A model generated the notes under the pieces. It searched no databases. It was not told the origin of the DNA and saw nothing but the letters and a program-made list of their open reading frames with translations. This document shows, piece after piece, positions 1 through 7,641 of a stretch of 32,960 nucleotides of DNA (positions are counted from its first letter, which is position 1; every line of letters starts with the position of its first letter). The DNA comes from Ilyobacter polytropus (GTDB taxonomy: Bacteria; Fusobacteriota; Fusobacteriia; Fusobacteriales; Fusobacteriaceae): NCBI GenBank assembly GCA_003246855.1, contig QKCP01000154.1:1-32960 (forward strand), in the 5' to 3' direction. The position numbers and the translations under genes are program-made.

Positions 1-837
1 TTTTCAGAAGAACATGTTCCTATGAAGGTGTCGAAAAAGAGTTTTAAGAGGCTGCTGGAATTCACAGAAAAATTTCCGCATTACTTTATAGGTTCAAATG
101 CAGATTTACCTATAGTCGGAGGATCTATACTCACACACGACCACTTCCAGGGTGGAAAACATGAGTTTGCAATGGCGAAAGCGCCAATAGAAAATGAGGT
201 AAAGTTTACAGAATATCAGGATGTAGAAGCCGGGATAGTTAAATGGCCGATATCGGTTTTGAGGATAAGGGGCAAAGACAGAGGGCGCTTAGCCACTCTC
301 GCTGATGAAATTCTTAAAAAATGGAGGGCTTACTCAGATGAAAGCCTTGGGATACTAGCAGAAACAGACGAGCCTCACAATACGATAACCCCGATAGCAA
401 GAAGAAGAGGTGAGTACTTTGAGCTGGATCTTGTTCTAAGAAATAACAGGACAAGCGAGGAGCATCCCCTCGGCATATTCCACCCGCACAGCGAGGTACA
501 CAATATAAAAAAAGAAAATATAGGTTTAATAGAGGTCATGGGGCTGGCAGTACTTCCGGGAAGGCTTAAAGAGGAATTAAAAGCTCTCGGAGAGGCTCTT
601 TTAAAAGAAACCTGGCTATCTGATGTAGAGAAGAATCCTGAAATAGAAAAACACCTAAACTGGGCTAAGGAAATAAAAGAAAAGTATCCTGAGCTCGACA
701 AGGGGGATGTAAACGAAATTCTGAAAGAAGAAGTGGCTGTGGTTTTTTCAAAGGTTTTAGAAGATGCTGGAGTATTTAAAAGGGATGAAAATGGGAAAGA
801 TGGATTTTTGAAATTTGTAGAAGCTATAAATAGTTAA
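1..837 (+). CDS. galT: UTP--hexose-1-phosphate uridylyltransferase, class II GalT (3' part)
   Basis: Transfers UMP between UDP-glucose and galactose-1-phosphate in the Leloir pathway, in the cytoplasm. The reading frame is open to base 1, so the gene starts outside the window; the ATG at 22 is internal (residues FSEEHVP precede it). About 278 residues are visible, against roughly 490-500 for class II GalT. The active-site-like HDHFQGG lies at about 136-156, followed by the C-terminal GalT domain with the segment [13 protein letters not shown]. The sequence resembles the Firmicutes/Fusobacteria class II family, not the HPHGQ class I family. The gene ends at an intrinsic terminator. Only the C-terminal half can be judged. 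Confidence 0.92.
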   Translation, partial: FSEEHVPMKVSKKSFKRLLEFTEKFPHYFIGSNADLPIVGGSILTHDHFQGGKHEFAMAKAPIENEVKFTEYQDVEAGIVKWPISVLRIRGKDRGRLATLADEILKKWRAYSDESLGILAETDEPHNTITPIARRRGEYFELDLVLRNNRTSEEHPLGIFHPHSEVHNIKKENIGLIEVMGLAVLPGRLKEELKALGEALLKETWLSDVEKNPEIEKHLNWAKEIKEKYPELDKGDVNEILKEEVAVVFSKVLEDAGVFKRDENGKDGFLKFVEAINS

Positions 838-877
838 AAAAACTGCTGAAAATTTAAGTTTTCAGCAGTTTTTTTAT
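836..877 (+). terminator. Intrinsic terminator after galT
   Basis: A perfect 12-bp stem, AACTGCTGAAAA (841-852) with TTTTCAGCAGTT (859-870), has a 6-nt loop and a run of T. A-tracts on the left make it potentially bidirectional. Confidence 0.9.
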
Positions 878-951
878 TTTTAAATTGTATAATTTAATAT
901 GAGGATTTATTTTTGTTATATCTGCTTATAAAACTATGAAAGGAGGAAATT

Positions 952-1425
952 ATGAGAAATAAACTAATGGTAGTGATATTGGTATTTGTTTTTGGACTCA
1001 CTTTGAATGCTATGGATAATGAGATGGGAATAGGTATTATTTTGGGTGAACCTACCGGAGTAAGTCTTAAAAAGTGGATAGACAGTAGCAGGGCTGTAGA
1101 TGGAGCACTTGCCTGGTCATTGTCTGACGGGGATTCTGTTCATCTACATGCAGACTATCTTTTTCATAAATATGATGTTTTTTCTAATGGACAAACAATG
1201 AGTCAGTTACCTGTTTATTTTGGCGTAGGTACACGAGTAAAATTTAAAGAGCATAAAAATGATGATGATGTTTTTGTTGGTATACGTTTCCCGGTGGGGA
1301 TCTCATATCTATTTTCTGAAGTACCATTTGATATTTTCCTTGAATTAGTACCGATTTTAGATATTGCTCCGGATACTGATGTAGACCTTGAGGCAGCCAT
1401 AGGAGCAAGATTTTATTTTAAATAA
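952..1425 (+). CDS. Small secreted beta-barrel-like protein, possibly DUF3996-type
   Basis: A 157-residue protein with a signal peptide (about residues 1-20, cleavage near LNA-MDN). The mature part has alternating strands such as GIGIILGEPTGVSLKKW, VHLHADYLF and LPVYFGVGTRVKF, and ends in the aromatic residue motif ARFYFK. That pattern, with a terminal Phe two residues from the end, is expected of a small outer-membrane barrel. The GEPTG and HADYLFH segments recall the DUF3996 / BAPKO_0422-like family, from memory only. AGGAGG at 941-946 gives a strong RBS. Function unknown. It is monocistronic, following the galT terminator. Confidence 0.75.
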   Translation: MRNKLMVVILVFVFGLTLNAMDNEMGIGIILGEPTGVSLKKWIDSSRAVDGALAWSLSDGDSVHLHADYLFHKYDVFSNGQTMSQLPVYFGVGTRVKFKEHKNDDDVFVGIRFPVGISYLFSEVPFDIFLELVPILDIAPDTDVDLEAAIGARFYFK

Positions 1426-1514
1426 CGAAATATTATACTGATATAAACTTGATTTTTTAGAATTAAAATTATGACTCCTTGTCTCAGCTTAATTTTCTTA
1501 TTAGGGTAGTAAAC

Positions 1515-1543
1515 TTGAATTCGGTAAAAATATGTGCTAATAT
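1515..1543 (+). promoter_or_regulatory. Sigma70-type promoter of rubrerythrin gene
   Basis: TTGAAT (1515-1520), a 17-nt spacer, then TAATAT (1538-1543). This would start transcription near 1550, about 28 nt before the ATG. Confidence 0.6.
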
Positions 1544-1577
1544 CAAAACTGAACTTAATATGAAGGAGTGATAATTT

Positions 1578-2114
1578 ATGGAATTAAAAGGAACTAAAAC
1601 AGAGAAAAATCTTTTGGCGGCTTTTGCAGGGGAGTCTCAAGCGAGGAACAAATATTCTTACTATGCTTCTCAAGCTAAAAAAGAAGGATTTAACCAGATT
1701 GCTGCTTTTTTTGAAGAAACAGCAAATAACGAGAAGGCTCATGCTAAAATATGGTTTAAACTGCTGCATAACGGAGTACCGTCAACTCAAGATAACCTTA
1801 AGGATGCTGCAAGTGGAGAAAACTATGAGTGGACAGATATGTATGAAACTTTTGCTCAGGAAGCTAAGGAAGAAGGGTTTAATCGTATAGCTTATCTTTT
1901 TCAAGAGGTCGGTAGAATAGAAAAAGAGCATGAAAAAAGATATCTTGAATTGTTGAAAAATATTCAAGAAGATAATGTATTTAAAAAGAGTGAAAAAGTA
2001 GTTTGGGAGTGTGCAAACTGTGGCCATCTGCATGAAGGTGAAAAGGCTCCAGAGATTTGTCCTGTATGCGACCATCCAAAAGCCTACTTTATGATTCAAG
2101 CAAAAAATTACTAA
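1578..2114 (+). CDS. rbr: Rubrerythrin
   Basis: A cytoplasmic diiron peroxidase that reduces hydrogen peroxide in anaerobes, usually with electrons from rubredoxin or NADH oxidoreductases. At 178 residues it has the standard two-domain layout. The ferritin-like four-helix domain (residues 1-135) carries iron ligands E19, E52/H55, E95, E98 and E115/H118. The rubredoxin-like FeS4 domain follows, with CANC at 145-148 and CPVC at 161-164 (12 residues between the pairs). RBS GGAG at 1563-1566 precedes the ATG. The gene has its own promoter and a clean terminator, so it is a single-gene unit. All ligands seem present. Confidence 0.96.
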   Translation: MELKGTKTEKNLLAAFAGESQARNKYSYYASQAKKEGFNQIAAFFEETANNEKAHAKIWFKLLHNGVPSTQDNLKDAASGENYEWTDMYETFAQEAKEEGFNRIAYLFQEVGRIEKEHEKRYLELLKNIQEDNVFKKSEKVVWECANCGHLHEGEKAPEICPVCDHPKAYFMIQAKNY

Positions 2115-2168
2115 ATAAATCTAGAGTTGGAATTATGAGTAAATAAAATGTTTTCGATTTATAAAGCA

Positions 2169-2196
2169 AACCAGGGACATATCCCTGGTTTTTTTA
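2169..2196 (+). terminator. Intrinsic terminator after rubrerythrin
   Basis: Stem AACCAGGGA (2169-2177) with TCCCTGGTT (2182-2190), loop CATA, then a T-run. Confidence 0.9.
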
Positions 2197-2472
2197 AATG
2201 TTGTATTGTATGAGAAGGTCACCATAAAATAGAGAAGAAAGTTTGGCCCAGATCATGATTGCATAAATGCATAAGATTATGCTTCGAATTGTCTTGATGT
2301 TTTTACCAAGCACCAATCCAAATATTTCTAAAAGAAGCATTATAAATAAAAAAGAGATTATGTAGTACAAGATATAGTTATAGCTTAAGGGTTTTAGTAT
2401 AAAAATAAGTACAAGGCATAAGCTAATAGATATAACCGTATAAAAAAATAAAGTGTCTATTGGCTTTTTCAT
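2194..2472 (-). CDS. Small membrane protein of unknown function
   Basis: 92 residues with three hydrophobic segments (about 8-27, 30-55 and 63-84) and a short basic N-terminus (MKKPID), so probably a three-pass inner-membrane protein. I do not recognise a family. It is supported as a gene by a good promoter on the same strand (TTGACT, 18 nt, TATAAT at 2543-2514) and a G6 run about 13 nt before the ATG, a rather distant RBS. It converges on the rubrerythrin terminator. Confidence 0.55.
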   Translation of the reverse strand: MKKPIDTLFFYTVISISLCLVLIFILKPLSYNYILYYIISFLFIMLLLEIFGLVLGKNIKTIRSIILCIYAIMIWAKLSSLFYGDLLIQYNI

Positions 2473-2513
2473 ATTTTATGTATTTGCCCCCCTATATTTA
2501 AAAAGTTTAAATT

Positions 2514-2543
2514 ATTATATAATAAAAAAAATAAAAAAGTCAA
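2514..2543 (-). promoter_or_regulatory. Promoter of the small membrane protein gene
   Basis: On the minus strand TTGACT (2543-2538) and TATAAT (2519-2514) are separated by 18 nt, placing the start near 2507 and leaving a leader of about 35 nt. Confidence 0.55.
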
Positions 2544-2625
2544 CTATCAAAGGATGTTCTTTTCATAAAATTAGGCTTTAACTATAAAAAAATACTTTTT
2601 CAATAAAATAAGCAGCAGTAAAAAG

Positions 2626-2973
2626 CTAGTGATTAAAATCAAATTTTAAATTGCAACCGTTGGAATTTTTTTCAAAAAGTTCAATGCAAGCATCAACAAC
2701 CTCTGGTGTATATAATGAGCCACGATAAGCTCTGATCTCTTTTAAAACTTCTTTTAATAAGGTCTGAGCGAACTAATAGCGTCAACAACATCTGATACTA
2801 CCAGTATTTTTGCTTCTATGATAATTTCCCCAGAAGGCAAGCTATTTTGGATACCCCCACATCTAATCTTTCATGGTGTTGTAAAATGGCCAAAGGAAGT
2901 TTATATCGTTAATTATGTCATGACAATCTACTATTGTCGAGTAAGTCTTTTTCGTTCTTGCAAGAGTTTTTTT
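2626..2973 (-). pseudogene. Decayed HD-GYP domain protein (cyclic-di-GMP phosphodiesterase remnant)
   Basis: Read on the minus strand, this gene-free stretch yields pieces of an HD-GYP domain in the right order but in different frames. KKTLARTKKTYSTIVD (2973 downward) resembles the linker plus first helix usually followed by the HD box. LAILQHHERLD (HHERLD at 2878-2861) matches the second conserved motif. LPSGEIIIEAKILVVSDVVD lies about 2845-2780, and RGSLYTPEVVDACIELF lies before the stop at 2628-2626. Most of the HD box is deleted, there is a frameshift in the run of G near 2858, and another break near 2762. It cannot make a functional enzyme. Family identity is from motif recognition and is fairly secure; no parent copy is in the window. 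Confidence 0.8.
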
Positions 2974-3096
2974 TAAAATTAGAGTTCAGTTTTCTCATAC
3001 GGTTTTCAAAAGTATAAAGTTATATTGTGTATTAGTAATAATATTATAACTTTCAAATCCAAGCATTATCGAATGTCAAGGTAAGGAATATAGTAT

Positions 3097-3156
3097 ATGA
3101 ATTCATACGGTACTTTTGACCCTGATTATCTAAAAAAACACTTTGTAATTACCTAG
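3097..3156 (+). other. Short open frame with RBS-like sequence (19 codons)
   Basis: ATG at 3097 is preceded by AAGGTAAGGA and followed by MNSYGTFDPDYLKKHFVIT and a stop. It may be the start of a decayed gene or a chance frame. It ends before the promoter at 3219. Confidence 0.2.
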
Positions 3157-3218
3157 ATATATCTCATGGGTTTTTAGTTGTTATTAAGGAAAGCAAAGGG
3201 TTGTATTTTAAAAAAACA

Positions 3219-3246
3219 TTGACATTTAGCGAAAATGAGGTATATT
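3219..3246 (+). promoter_or_regulatory. Promoter of the macro-domain-like gene
   Basis: TTGACA (3219-3224), 16-nt spacer, TATATT (3241-3246). Predicted start near 3253, giving a leader of about 150 nt that contains two palindromes. Confidence 0.65.
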
Positions 3247-3278
3247 AATAGTGTAGTGAAATAATACTTATTGAAAAC

Positions 3279-3316
3279 AAACAAATTGTTTCGACCTGTT
3301 AGAAAACAAGTTGTTT
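3279..3316. promoter_or_regulatory. Tandem palindromic sites AAACAA-N-TTGTTT (putative operator)
   Basis: Two 13-bp palindromes, AAACAAATTGTTT (3279-3291) and AAACAAGTTGTTT (3304-3316), differ only at the central base. Their centres are 25 bp apart. Both are followed by C. They lie just downstream of the promoter, where a repressor would block transcription. The regulator is unknown. Confidence 0.6.
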
Positions 3317-3406
3317 CAAGTAGTTATCTCATTTTGATTGTGAAAAAAATCTTTTTAAACGAGCGTAATTCTACTGGAATAAAAAATAAAAAGGAGCGAA
3401 TACTTT

Positions 3407-3982
3407 ATGAAGAAAAATGAATTATATGTGAAATTGATTTCTGGAAAAGATGTATGTGAAGTAGAAAGCCAGGCACTGATAACTGCTACTGACTCAAAAG
3501 GGATCTGGTGCGGGAAAGTGGATCTTGCAATAAGAGATAAAGCAGGCGATTATTTTCATCAATCTCTATTTGGTCATATAAGACAAAAGACTGGTGCTTC
3601 TATGTTTGAGGACGGGGAAGTTATAGAGATATTCGGTAATAAATCTGCTTTAAATGTAGGATTCAATAATATAATATTTGTAATAGATGATTGTGTGGAG
3701 CCGCTTTCTGTTATAGTGGAACAGGCTCTAGAAAAAGCAAATGAAGATGGGTACGAAGTAGTATCTATGTCTGCGATAAGAGCCGGGGAATCTTTCGGAA
3801 GAAAAGAAAAAACTTTTGAAGAAATGGCAAAAGAGCTATCAAAAGGAATACACAATTTCTTCAAGGGTAAAGATAAAATAAGCATAAAAAAATTGCTGAT
3901 TTTGACATATGATAAAGAAAACTATAAAGAACTGTTAATAAACGAATTTTCTAAAGTGGATGACATAACTGTAATTTTATAA
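3407..3982 (+). CDS. Macro-domain-like protein
   Basis: 191 residues without signal peptide or membrane segment. The N-terminal half resembles the macro (ADP-ribose-binding) fold: a hydrophobic strand, then ALITATDSKGIWCGKVDLAI, in the place of the usual NAAN and GGGVDGAI motifs, and a later strand/helix with SMSAIRAGESFGRKEKTFEEM. Macro domains bind or hydrolyse ADP-ribose and its derivatives, but the canonical glycines are partly altered (GIWCGKV), so the ligand is uncertain. RBS AAGGAG at 3391-3396. A single-gene unit with its own promoter, tandem operator and bidirectional terminator. Assignment by motif pattern, moderate confidence. Confidence 0.65.
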   Translation: MKKNELYVKLISGKDVCEVESQALITATDSKGIWCGKVDLAIRDKAGDYFHQSLFGHIRQKTGASMFEDGEVIEIFGNKSALNVGFNNIIFVIDDCVEPLSVIVEQALEKANEDGYEVVSMSAIRAGESFGRKEKTFEEMAKELSKGIHNFFKGKDKISIKKLLILTYDKENYKELLINEFSKVDDITVIL

Positions 3983-4005
3983 CCTATTTTAAAAAAATCA
4001 TACCT

Positions 4006-4043
4006 AAAAAGGATGACCAGGAAAATCCCCGGTCATCCTTTTT
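4006..4043. terminator. Bidirectional terminator between macro gene and ldh
   Basis: Stem AAAAAGGATGACC (4006-4018) with GGTCATCCTTTTT (4031-4043), serving the two convergent genes. Confidence 0.9.
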
Positions 4044-4060
4044 AATAATAATTATATTTT

Positions 4061-5056
4061 TTATCTTGAAACACGGTTTTCAAGTGGTTTTCCGTTAACA
4101 TATTTTTCAATATTGTACAATGTAGTCTTTGCTATTGCTTCGATTGCTTCTTGTGTAAAAAAAGCCTGGTGAGAAGTTACCAAAACGTTGTTAAATGATA
4201 GTAGTCTTGCCAATGTATCGTCGCCTATAAGCCTATCTGAGAAATCTTCAAAAAAATATTCCGCTTCTTCTTCATATACATCTAACCCGGCGTAACCTAT
4301 CTTCGATGTTTTTAGACCATTAATGAGTGCGATTGAATCAATCAGTAGCCCCCTTCCAGTATTTATTAGCATCACGCCATCTTTCATCTTTTCTATACTT
4401 TCCTCGTTAATAATATACTTTGTATCTTCGTTTAGTGGGCAGTGCAGGGAAATTATGTCTGATTCACTGTAAAGCTGGTCTAGTTCTACATACTCAAAGC
4501 CAAGTTTATCTGCTGCTACTTTGTTTGGATATGGATCATAAGCCAGTACCCTCATACCAAAACCTTTTAAAATGTTTATCACTATCTGTGCAATCTTGCC
4601 TGTACCTATTATACCGGCTGTCTTACCATTCATATCGAATCCCATTAGGCCGTTTAGCGAAAAGTTTCCCTCCCTTGTCCTAGAATATGATTTATGGATT
4701 TTTCTGTTCAAAGTAAGTATGAGACTTATGGTATGTTCTGCAACGGCATAAGGAGAGTAAGCAGGTACCCTCACCACCGGAATACTGTATTTTTCCGCTG
4801 TATCTAAATCCACATTATTGTAACCGGCACACCTTAGGGCGATTATTTTTACCCCGTTTTGATAAAGTTGCTCTATTACTTCCATATTTGCCTGGTCATT
4901 TACGAATATACACACAGCATCGAAACCGTGTGTTAAAGGAACTGAATTTAAATCTAATTTGGTTTCGAAAAACGTTATCTCAAAATTAAAATCTTTATTA
5001 AACTTTTCAAAATATTTTCTATCATATCCTTTTGTGTCGAAAAATGCTATCTTCAT
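4061..5056 (-). CDS. ldhA: D-lactate dehydrogenase (D-2-hydroxyacid dehydrogenase)
   Basis: Reduces pyruvate to D-lactate with NADH, regenerating NAD+ in fermentation. I place the start at 5056, not at the upstream codon at 5077, because AGGAGG lies just before this ATG; the product is then 331 residues, normal for the family. The Rossmann glycine motif GIIGTGKIA is at about 148-156, followed by DPYPN. Catalytic R235 (NTGRG), E264 (DVYEEE) and H296 (TSHQAFF) fall at the same numbers as in Lactobacillus D-LDH. EYFFEDFSD is typical of true D-lactate dehydrogenases rather than glycerate or phosphoglycerate enzymes. Monocistronic, convergent with the macro gene. Confidence 0.93.
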   Translation of the reverse strand: MKIAFFDTKGYDRKYFEKFNKDFNFEITFFETKLDLNSVPLTHGFDAVCIFVNDQANMEVIEQLYQNGVKIIALRCAGYNNVDLDTAEKYSIPVVRVPAYSPYAVAEHTISLILTLNRKIHKSYSRTREGNFSLNGLMGFDMNGKTAGIIGTGKIAQIVINILKGFGMRVLAYDPYPNKVAADKLGFEYVELDQLYSESDIISLHCPLNEDTKYIINEESIEKMKDGVMLINTGRGLLIDSIALINGLKTSKIGYAGLDVYEEEAEYFFEDFSDRLIGDDTLARLLSFNNVLVTSHQAFFTQEAIEAIAKTTLYNIEKYVNGKPLENRVSR

Positions 5057-5423
5057 TGTTGGGCCTCCTGTTATCAAAACTGTTTTTAATTTTATAACTG
5101 ATTATAAACTTATAAGTGAAAAATTTCAGTAACATATGTGACTGGAGTCTATTTTTTTCTGTTAAGGGTGGAAATAACAGAGTTTTTTAGTTACACTTCA
5201 GCGTAGGGACTATAATGTGTAAAAGAATAAAATGACAAAAACTGGATACTAACATGATAAAACCTTTTGATTACTATGTCAAGGGTGAAAGAGAGAAAGT
5301 TTTGAAGTATGGTATTGTGTGAGAAGGGCTTATAAAATATTGTATAAAAAATATATAAAAAGGAATAAAATACATGTACTATATAATATAGGAAAGGGAT
5401 ACCCAGGCAGAGGGGGAATTAGT
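5057..5423. other. Intergenic region with a possible short ORF
   Basis: Separates the divergent ldhA and the 64-residue gene. An ATG at 5254 opens 22 codons (including KPFDYYVKGEREKVLKYGI) to the stop at 5320-5322, with only a weak GGA ahead of it. The sequence looks protein-like and could be a remnant or a small peptide. A TATAAT at 5382-5387 may be the -10 box for the next gene; no convincing -35 was seen. Confidence 0.3.
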
Positions 5424-5618
5424 ATGGTGATTCGAAAAATAACGATTTTTTATCCACACCCTAAAGAGTTCGTTGTGGGAAAAGGTGGAGTAAAAAACAT
5501 AAGTATAAAAGAAGAGGACAGAGTGGTTTTGATTGCCTATGAAAACGGCGATAAAAGAAAAATAATAGGGTTGCCTTATGAAGTGATGTACAGCAATAAT
5601 CATTTTTCTGAAATTTGA
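5424..5618 (+). CDS. Small orphan protein, 64 residues
   Basis: Starts at ATG 5424 behind AGAGGGGG (5410-5417). Upstream in-frame starts near 5319 lack an RBS and would add a lysine-rich stretch encoded by AT-rich leader. The product is soluble, with probable beta strands (VIRKITIFY, FVVGKGGVKNISI, DRVVLIAYENGDKRKIIGL), and has no recognised motif. Its leader resembles that of the downstream TIR-like gene, which hints at common control. Function unknown. Confidence 0.55.
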   Translation: MVIRKITIFYPHPKEFVVGKGGVKNISIKEEDRVVLIAYENGDKRKIIGLPYEVMYSNNHFSEI

Positions 5619-5749
5619 CTGTTAAGCTTAAAGTTTTTCAAATTTTATTATAAATCAAAATTTTTAATTGTGAAATGTCAAACTAAATGTTTTATTATAC
5701 CCTATATTTTAGCAAAAAATGGATTTTTTTTGTGTATAAAATAACTTTG

Positions 5750-5778
5750 TTGCTTAATATTGGAAAATAGAGTATAAA
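5750..5778 (+). promoter_or_regulatory. Promoter of the TIR-like gene
   Basis: TTGCTT (5750-5755), 17-nt spacer, TATAAA (5773-5778), with a start near 5785 just at the ATATAGGAAA motif (5781-5790). Confidence 0.55.
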
Positions 5779-5825
5779 ATATATAGGAAAAGTCAGCTAA
5801 GATATAAACTAGAGGGGGAAAATAC

Positions 5826-6251
5826 ATGGAGAAGATAAAAGTTTTTGTTAGTTTCGACTTCGAAAACGATATGGACTACAGAGGTATTTTGGACGCCCTT
5901 TGTCAAAATGAAAATTTAGAAGTTTCGTTTGAAGATAAAGGGTTGAAGAGAATAAATGAATGGGATATTGAGCCGCTTCAAATCAATGTGTTGAAAAAGA
6001 TCAACGAAGCCACTCATACACTGGTTATAATTGGTAAAAATGCCAATACAAGGCACAGGCATGAAAAATTTATAGGTATGAGGAACTGGATAAACTACGA
6101 AATAAACAGGAGTAAAGCCAGCAACAACAAACTAGTGGCTGTAAAATTGAACAGTTACTACACTTCTCCGCCAGAGTTATTCAGGTGCGAAGTTACATGG
6201 GCAGATGACACAGCTGTGGAATCCATAGTAGAAGCTCTGAAAAAAGCATAA
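5826..6251 (+). CDS. TIR-like (ThsB/DUF1863-like) single-domain protein
   Basis: 141 residues. N-terminal strand KVFVSFDFENDMDYRGIL, a middle THTLVIIGKNANTRHRHEKF and then MRNWINYEINRSKASNNKLVAVKL match the TIR-like fold of the ThsB/DUF1863 family (FSF strand, acidic loop, W-x-x-x-E-I helix). In Thoeris defence, ThsB proteins make a nucleotide signal from NAD+ that activates ThsA. No ThsA (SIR2 or other effector) is adjacent, so a defence role is not shown; such proteins also occur alone. RBS AGAGGGGG at 5811-5818. Own promoter and terminator. Fold confidence good, function unknown. Confidence 0.75.
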   Translation: MEKIKVFVSFDFENDMDYRGILDALCQNENLEVSFEDKGLKRINEWDIEPLQINVLKKINEATHTLVIIGKNANTRHRHEKFIGMRNWINYEINRSKASNNKLVAVKLNSYYTSPPELFRCEVTWADDTAVESIVEALKKA

Positions 6252-6258
6252 GATATGT

Positions 6259-6297
6259 AAAAGCCGAATCCAATATGATTCGGCTTTTGTTTTTTTT
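6259..6297 (+). terminator. Intrinsic terminator after TIR-like gene
   Basis: Stem AAAAGCCGAATC (6259-6270) with GATTCGGCTTTT (6277-6288), 6-nt loop, then a long T-run. Confidence 0.92.
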
Positions 6298-6369
6298 ATA
6301 AAATTGATGTTTATTTCATGTATGTGTTATGCAAGGAAGCCAGCATGATTCTTATTGTCACTGCTCTTT

Positions 6370-6594
6370 TTAGTACAAGGTTTGGGGGAGTTTTTTATAT
6401 TTGTAAGAACGACTAATCCAGTTGTGGAAAAGCGTACCGTCTAAGTTGGATTTTGTCAGTTCTGCAAAAATTCGATAGGGGACATTGAAGTATTGATAGA
6501 TGTCGCCGGATAAGAATTCTACTTCAAGAACGCAATTATTTGTGTCATAGCCTATAGAAGACAGATCTCTAGAGGACACGTATATTTTTTTCAT
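6370..6594 (-). CDS. KTSC domain-containing protein
   Basis: A 74-residue protein that is one KTSC domain: VSSRDLSSIGYD, then LEVEFLSGDIYQYFNVP and TLFHNWISRSYKYKKL. The family is small, soluble and mostly uncharacterised; some members are fused to nucleic-acid enzymes. ATG at 6594 follows a strong AGGAGGTGG on the minus strand (about 6613-6605). It stands alone, convergent with the TIR-like gene. Role unknown. Confidence 0.8.
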   Translation of the reverse strand: MKKIYVSSRDLSSIGYDTNNCVLEVEFLSGDIYQYFNVPYRIFAELTKSNLDGTLFHNWISRSYKYKKLPQTLY

Positions 6595-7057
6595 ATGAAT
6601 TGGCCACCTCCTATATAAAATAAATAAAATATCTATTAATATTATATTCCATAAATGAGACAGATTAAAGATAAAATTTTGTTAAAATTAAATTTATTTT
6701 AGTTTGTTAAATTTTTTCAAAGATCATCCATGTTCAAAAAAAGAACGATTTTGCATAAAAGGATTTTTCAATTTTATTTTATAATAGTTTTTATAAACTC
6801 TATTTAAGAGCTGGCTGTGTCAAAAATATAAATTTTTAAAAGGGCAAGCTTGTGAGATTTATTTGAATTACACTCAACACTCTGCCAGAGGACCTTAGAA
6901 CAGAGATATATCTGCTCATAGAAGATAAAGGATAAATATTTATGATATAATTTTTTAAAGCAAGAAAAAATATATTTTAAATTTGGACAAACATTTATTT
7001 AAAAATTAAAGTTTGTAAATTTATTTTGTAAAAAAAATAAAAATTAAGGAGAAGAGC
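6595..7057. other. AT-rich intergenic region with a possible gene remnant
   Basis: Mostly AT-rich. From 6873 to 6935 on the plus strand a frame without upstream start reads LNTLPEDLRTEIYLLIEDKG and then a stop, which looks like the C-terminal end of a lost protein. No terminal repeats or transposase motif was seen, so I do not call it an insertion sequence. Confidence 0.3.
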
Positions 7058-7618
7058 ATTGAAAAAAAGAAAGCCGATTTTTTTGTTTTTATATCAATTT
7101 TTTTCATCCTTTTAAGTGGTTGTGTGTCTTCTATACCTAAAAAAAGGACAGCCTTTATTAGGGTAAATAAACTTGAAGAATTTGCAGGAGTTTATAAAAA
7201 TTTAGGCGAAGACATGTCTAAAAGAACTATGTACCTTTCATCTCTGATTTGGCCCTTAGAAATTGAACTGGACCACTCTTCAATATCTAGGATTGAGGTA
7301 AAAGCAAAAGGTGATAAAACTCTTGACGTGGTAGCTTGGAATAACGATTTAATAAAAAAACAGTCGAAATTAATATTAGGAATAGATTTTAAGATTGAAG
7401 CAGGTTGTATTAGTTTAGACAATGGTTTTGGGATGTTTGGATTTAAAGTAGGGGAGCCGATATTCGGGTCTTATTATAGTGTTAAAAAGCTTGGGATAGA
7501 TGTAGACGGGAATGGGAAATATCAAGAGGAACTTTATTTGATAGGTTTAATTTATCTGGTATTCCCTGTTGCCGGGAAATATGTGGACGAAGTTCGCTTT
7601 GTAAAAGTTAGTGAATAA
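7058..7618 (+). CDS. Putative lipoprotein with non-canonical start or a frameshift
   Basis: The mature part runs from the lipobox LLSGC (Cys near 7120) through about 165 residues and ends with the segment GKYVDEVRFVKVSE; no family recognised. No ATG, GTG or TTG lies in this frame between the stop at 7016 and the ATG at 7124, which is inside the lipobox region. AGGAG (7047-7051) is 6 nt before ATT 7058, in frame. Alternatively, TTG at 7059 reads a typical signal start (KKRKPIF) in another frame, and one extra T in the T7 run at 7078-7084 would join it to the lipobox frame. So either a rare ATT start, slippage, or a one-base loss. It probably sits in the inner face of the outer membrane or on the inner membrane. 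Confidence 0.6.
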   Translation: MEKKKADFFVFISIFFILLSGCVSSIPKKRTAFIRVNKLEEFAGVYKNLGEDMSKRTMYLSSLIWPLEIELDHSSISRIEVKAKGDKTLDVVAWNNDLIKKQSKLILGIDFKIEAGCISLDNGFGMFGFKVGEPIFGSYYSVKKLGIDVDGNGKYQEELYLIGLIYLVFPVAGKYVDEVRFVKVSE

Positions 7619-7641
7619 AGTATATTTTACAAGTAATATGT

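Noticed and set aside
1457-1477. PerR-box-like sequence upstream of rubrerythrin
   Set aside because: The halves do not form a real palindrome and lie about 40 nt above the -35 box.
5826-6251. A complete Thoeris defence system
   Set aside because: Only the TIR-like half is present; no ThsA or other effector gene lies in the neighbouring operons.
6595-7057. Insertion sequence relic
   Set aside because: No terminal inverted repeats, target duplications or transposase motif could be found.
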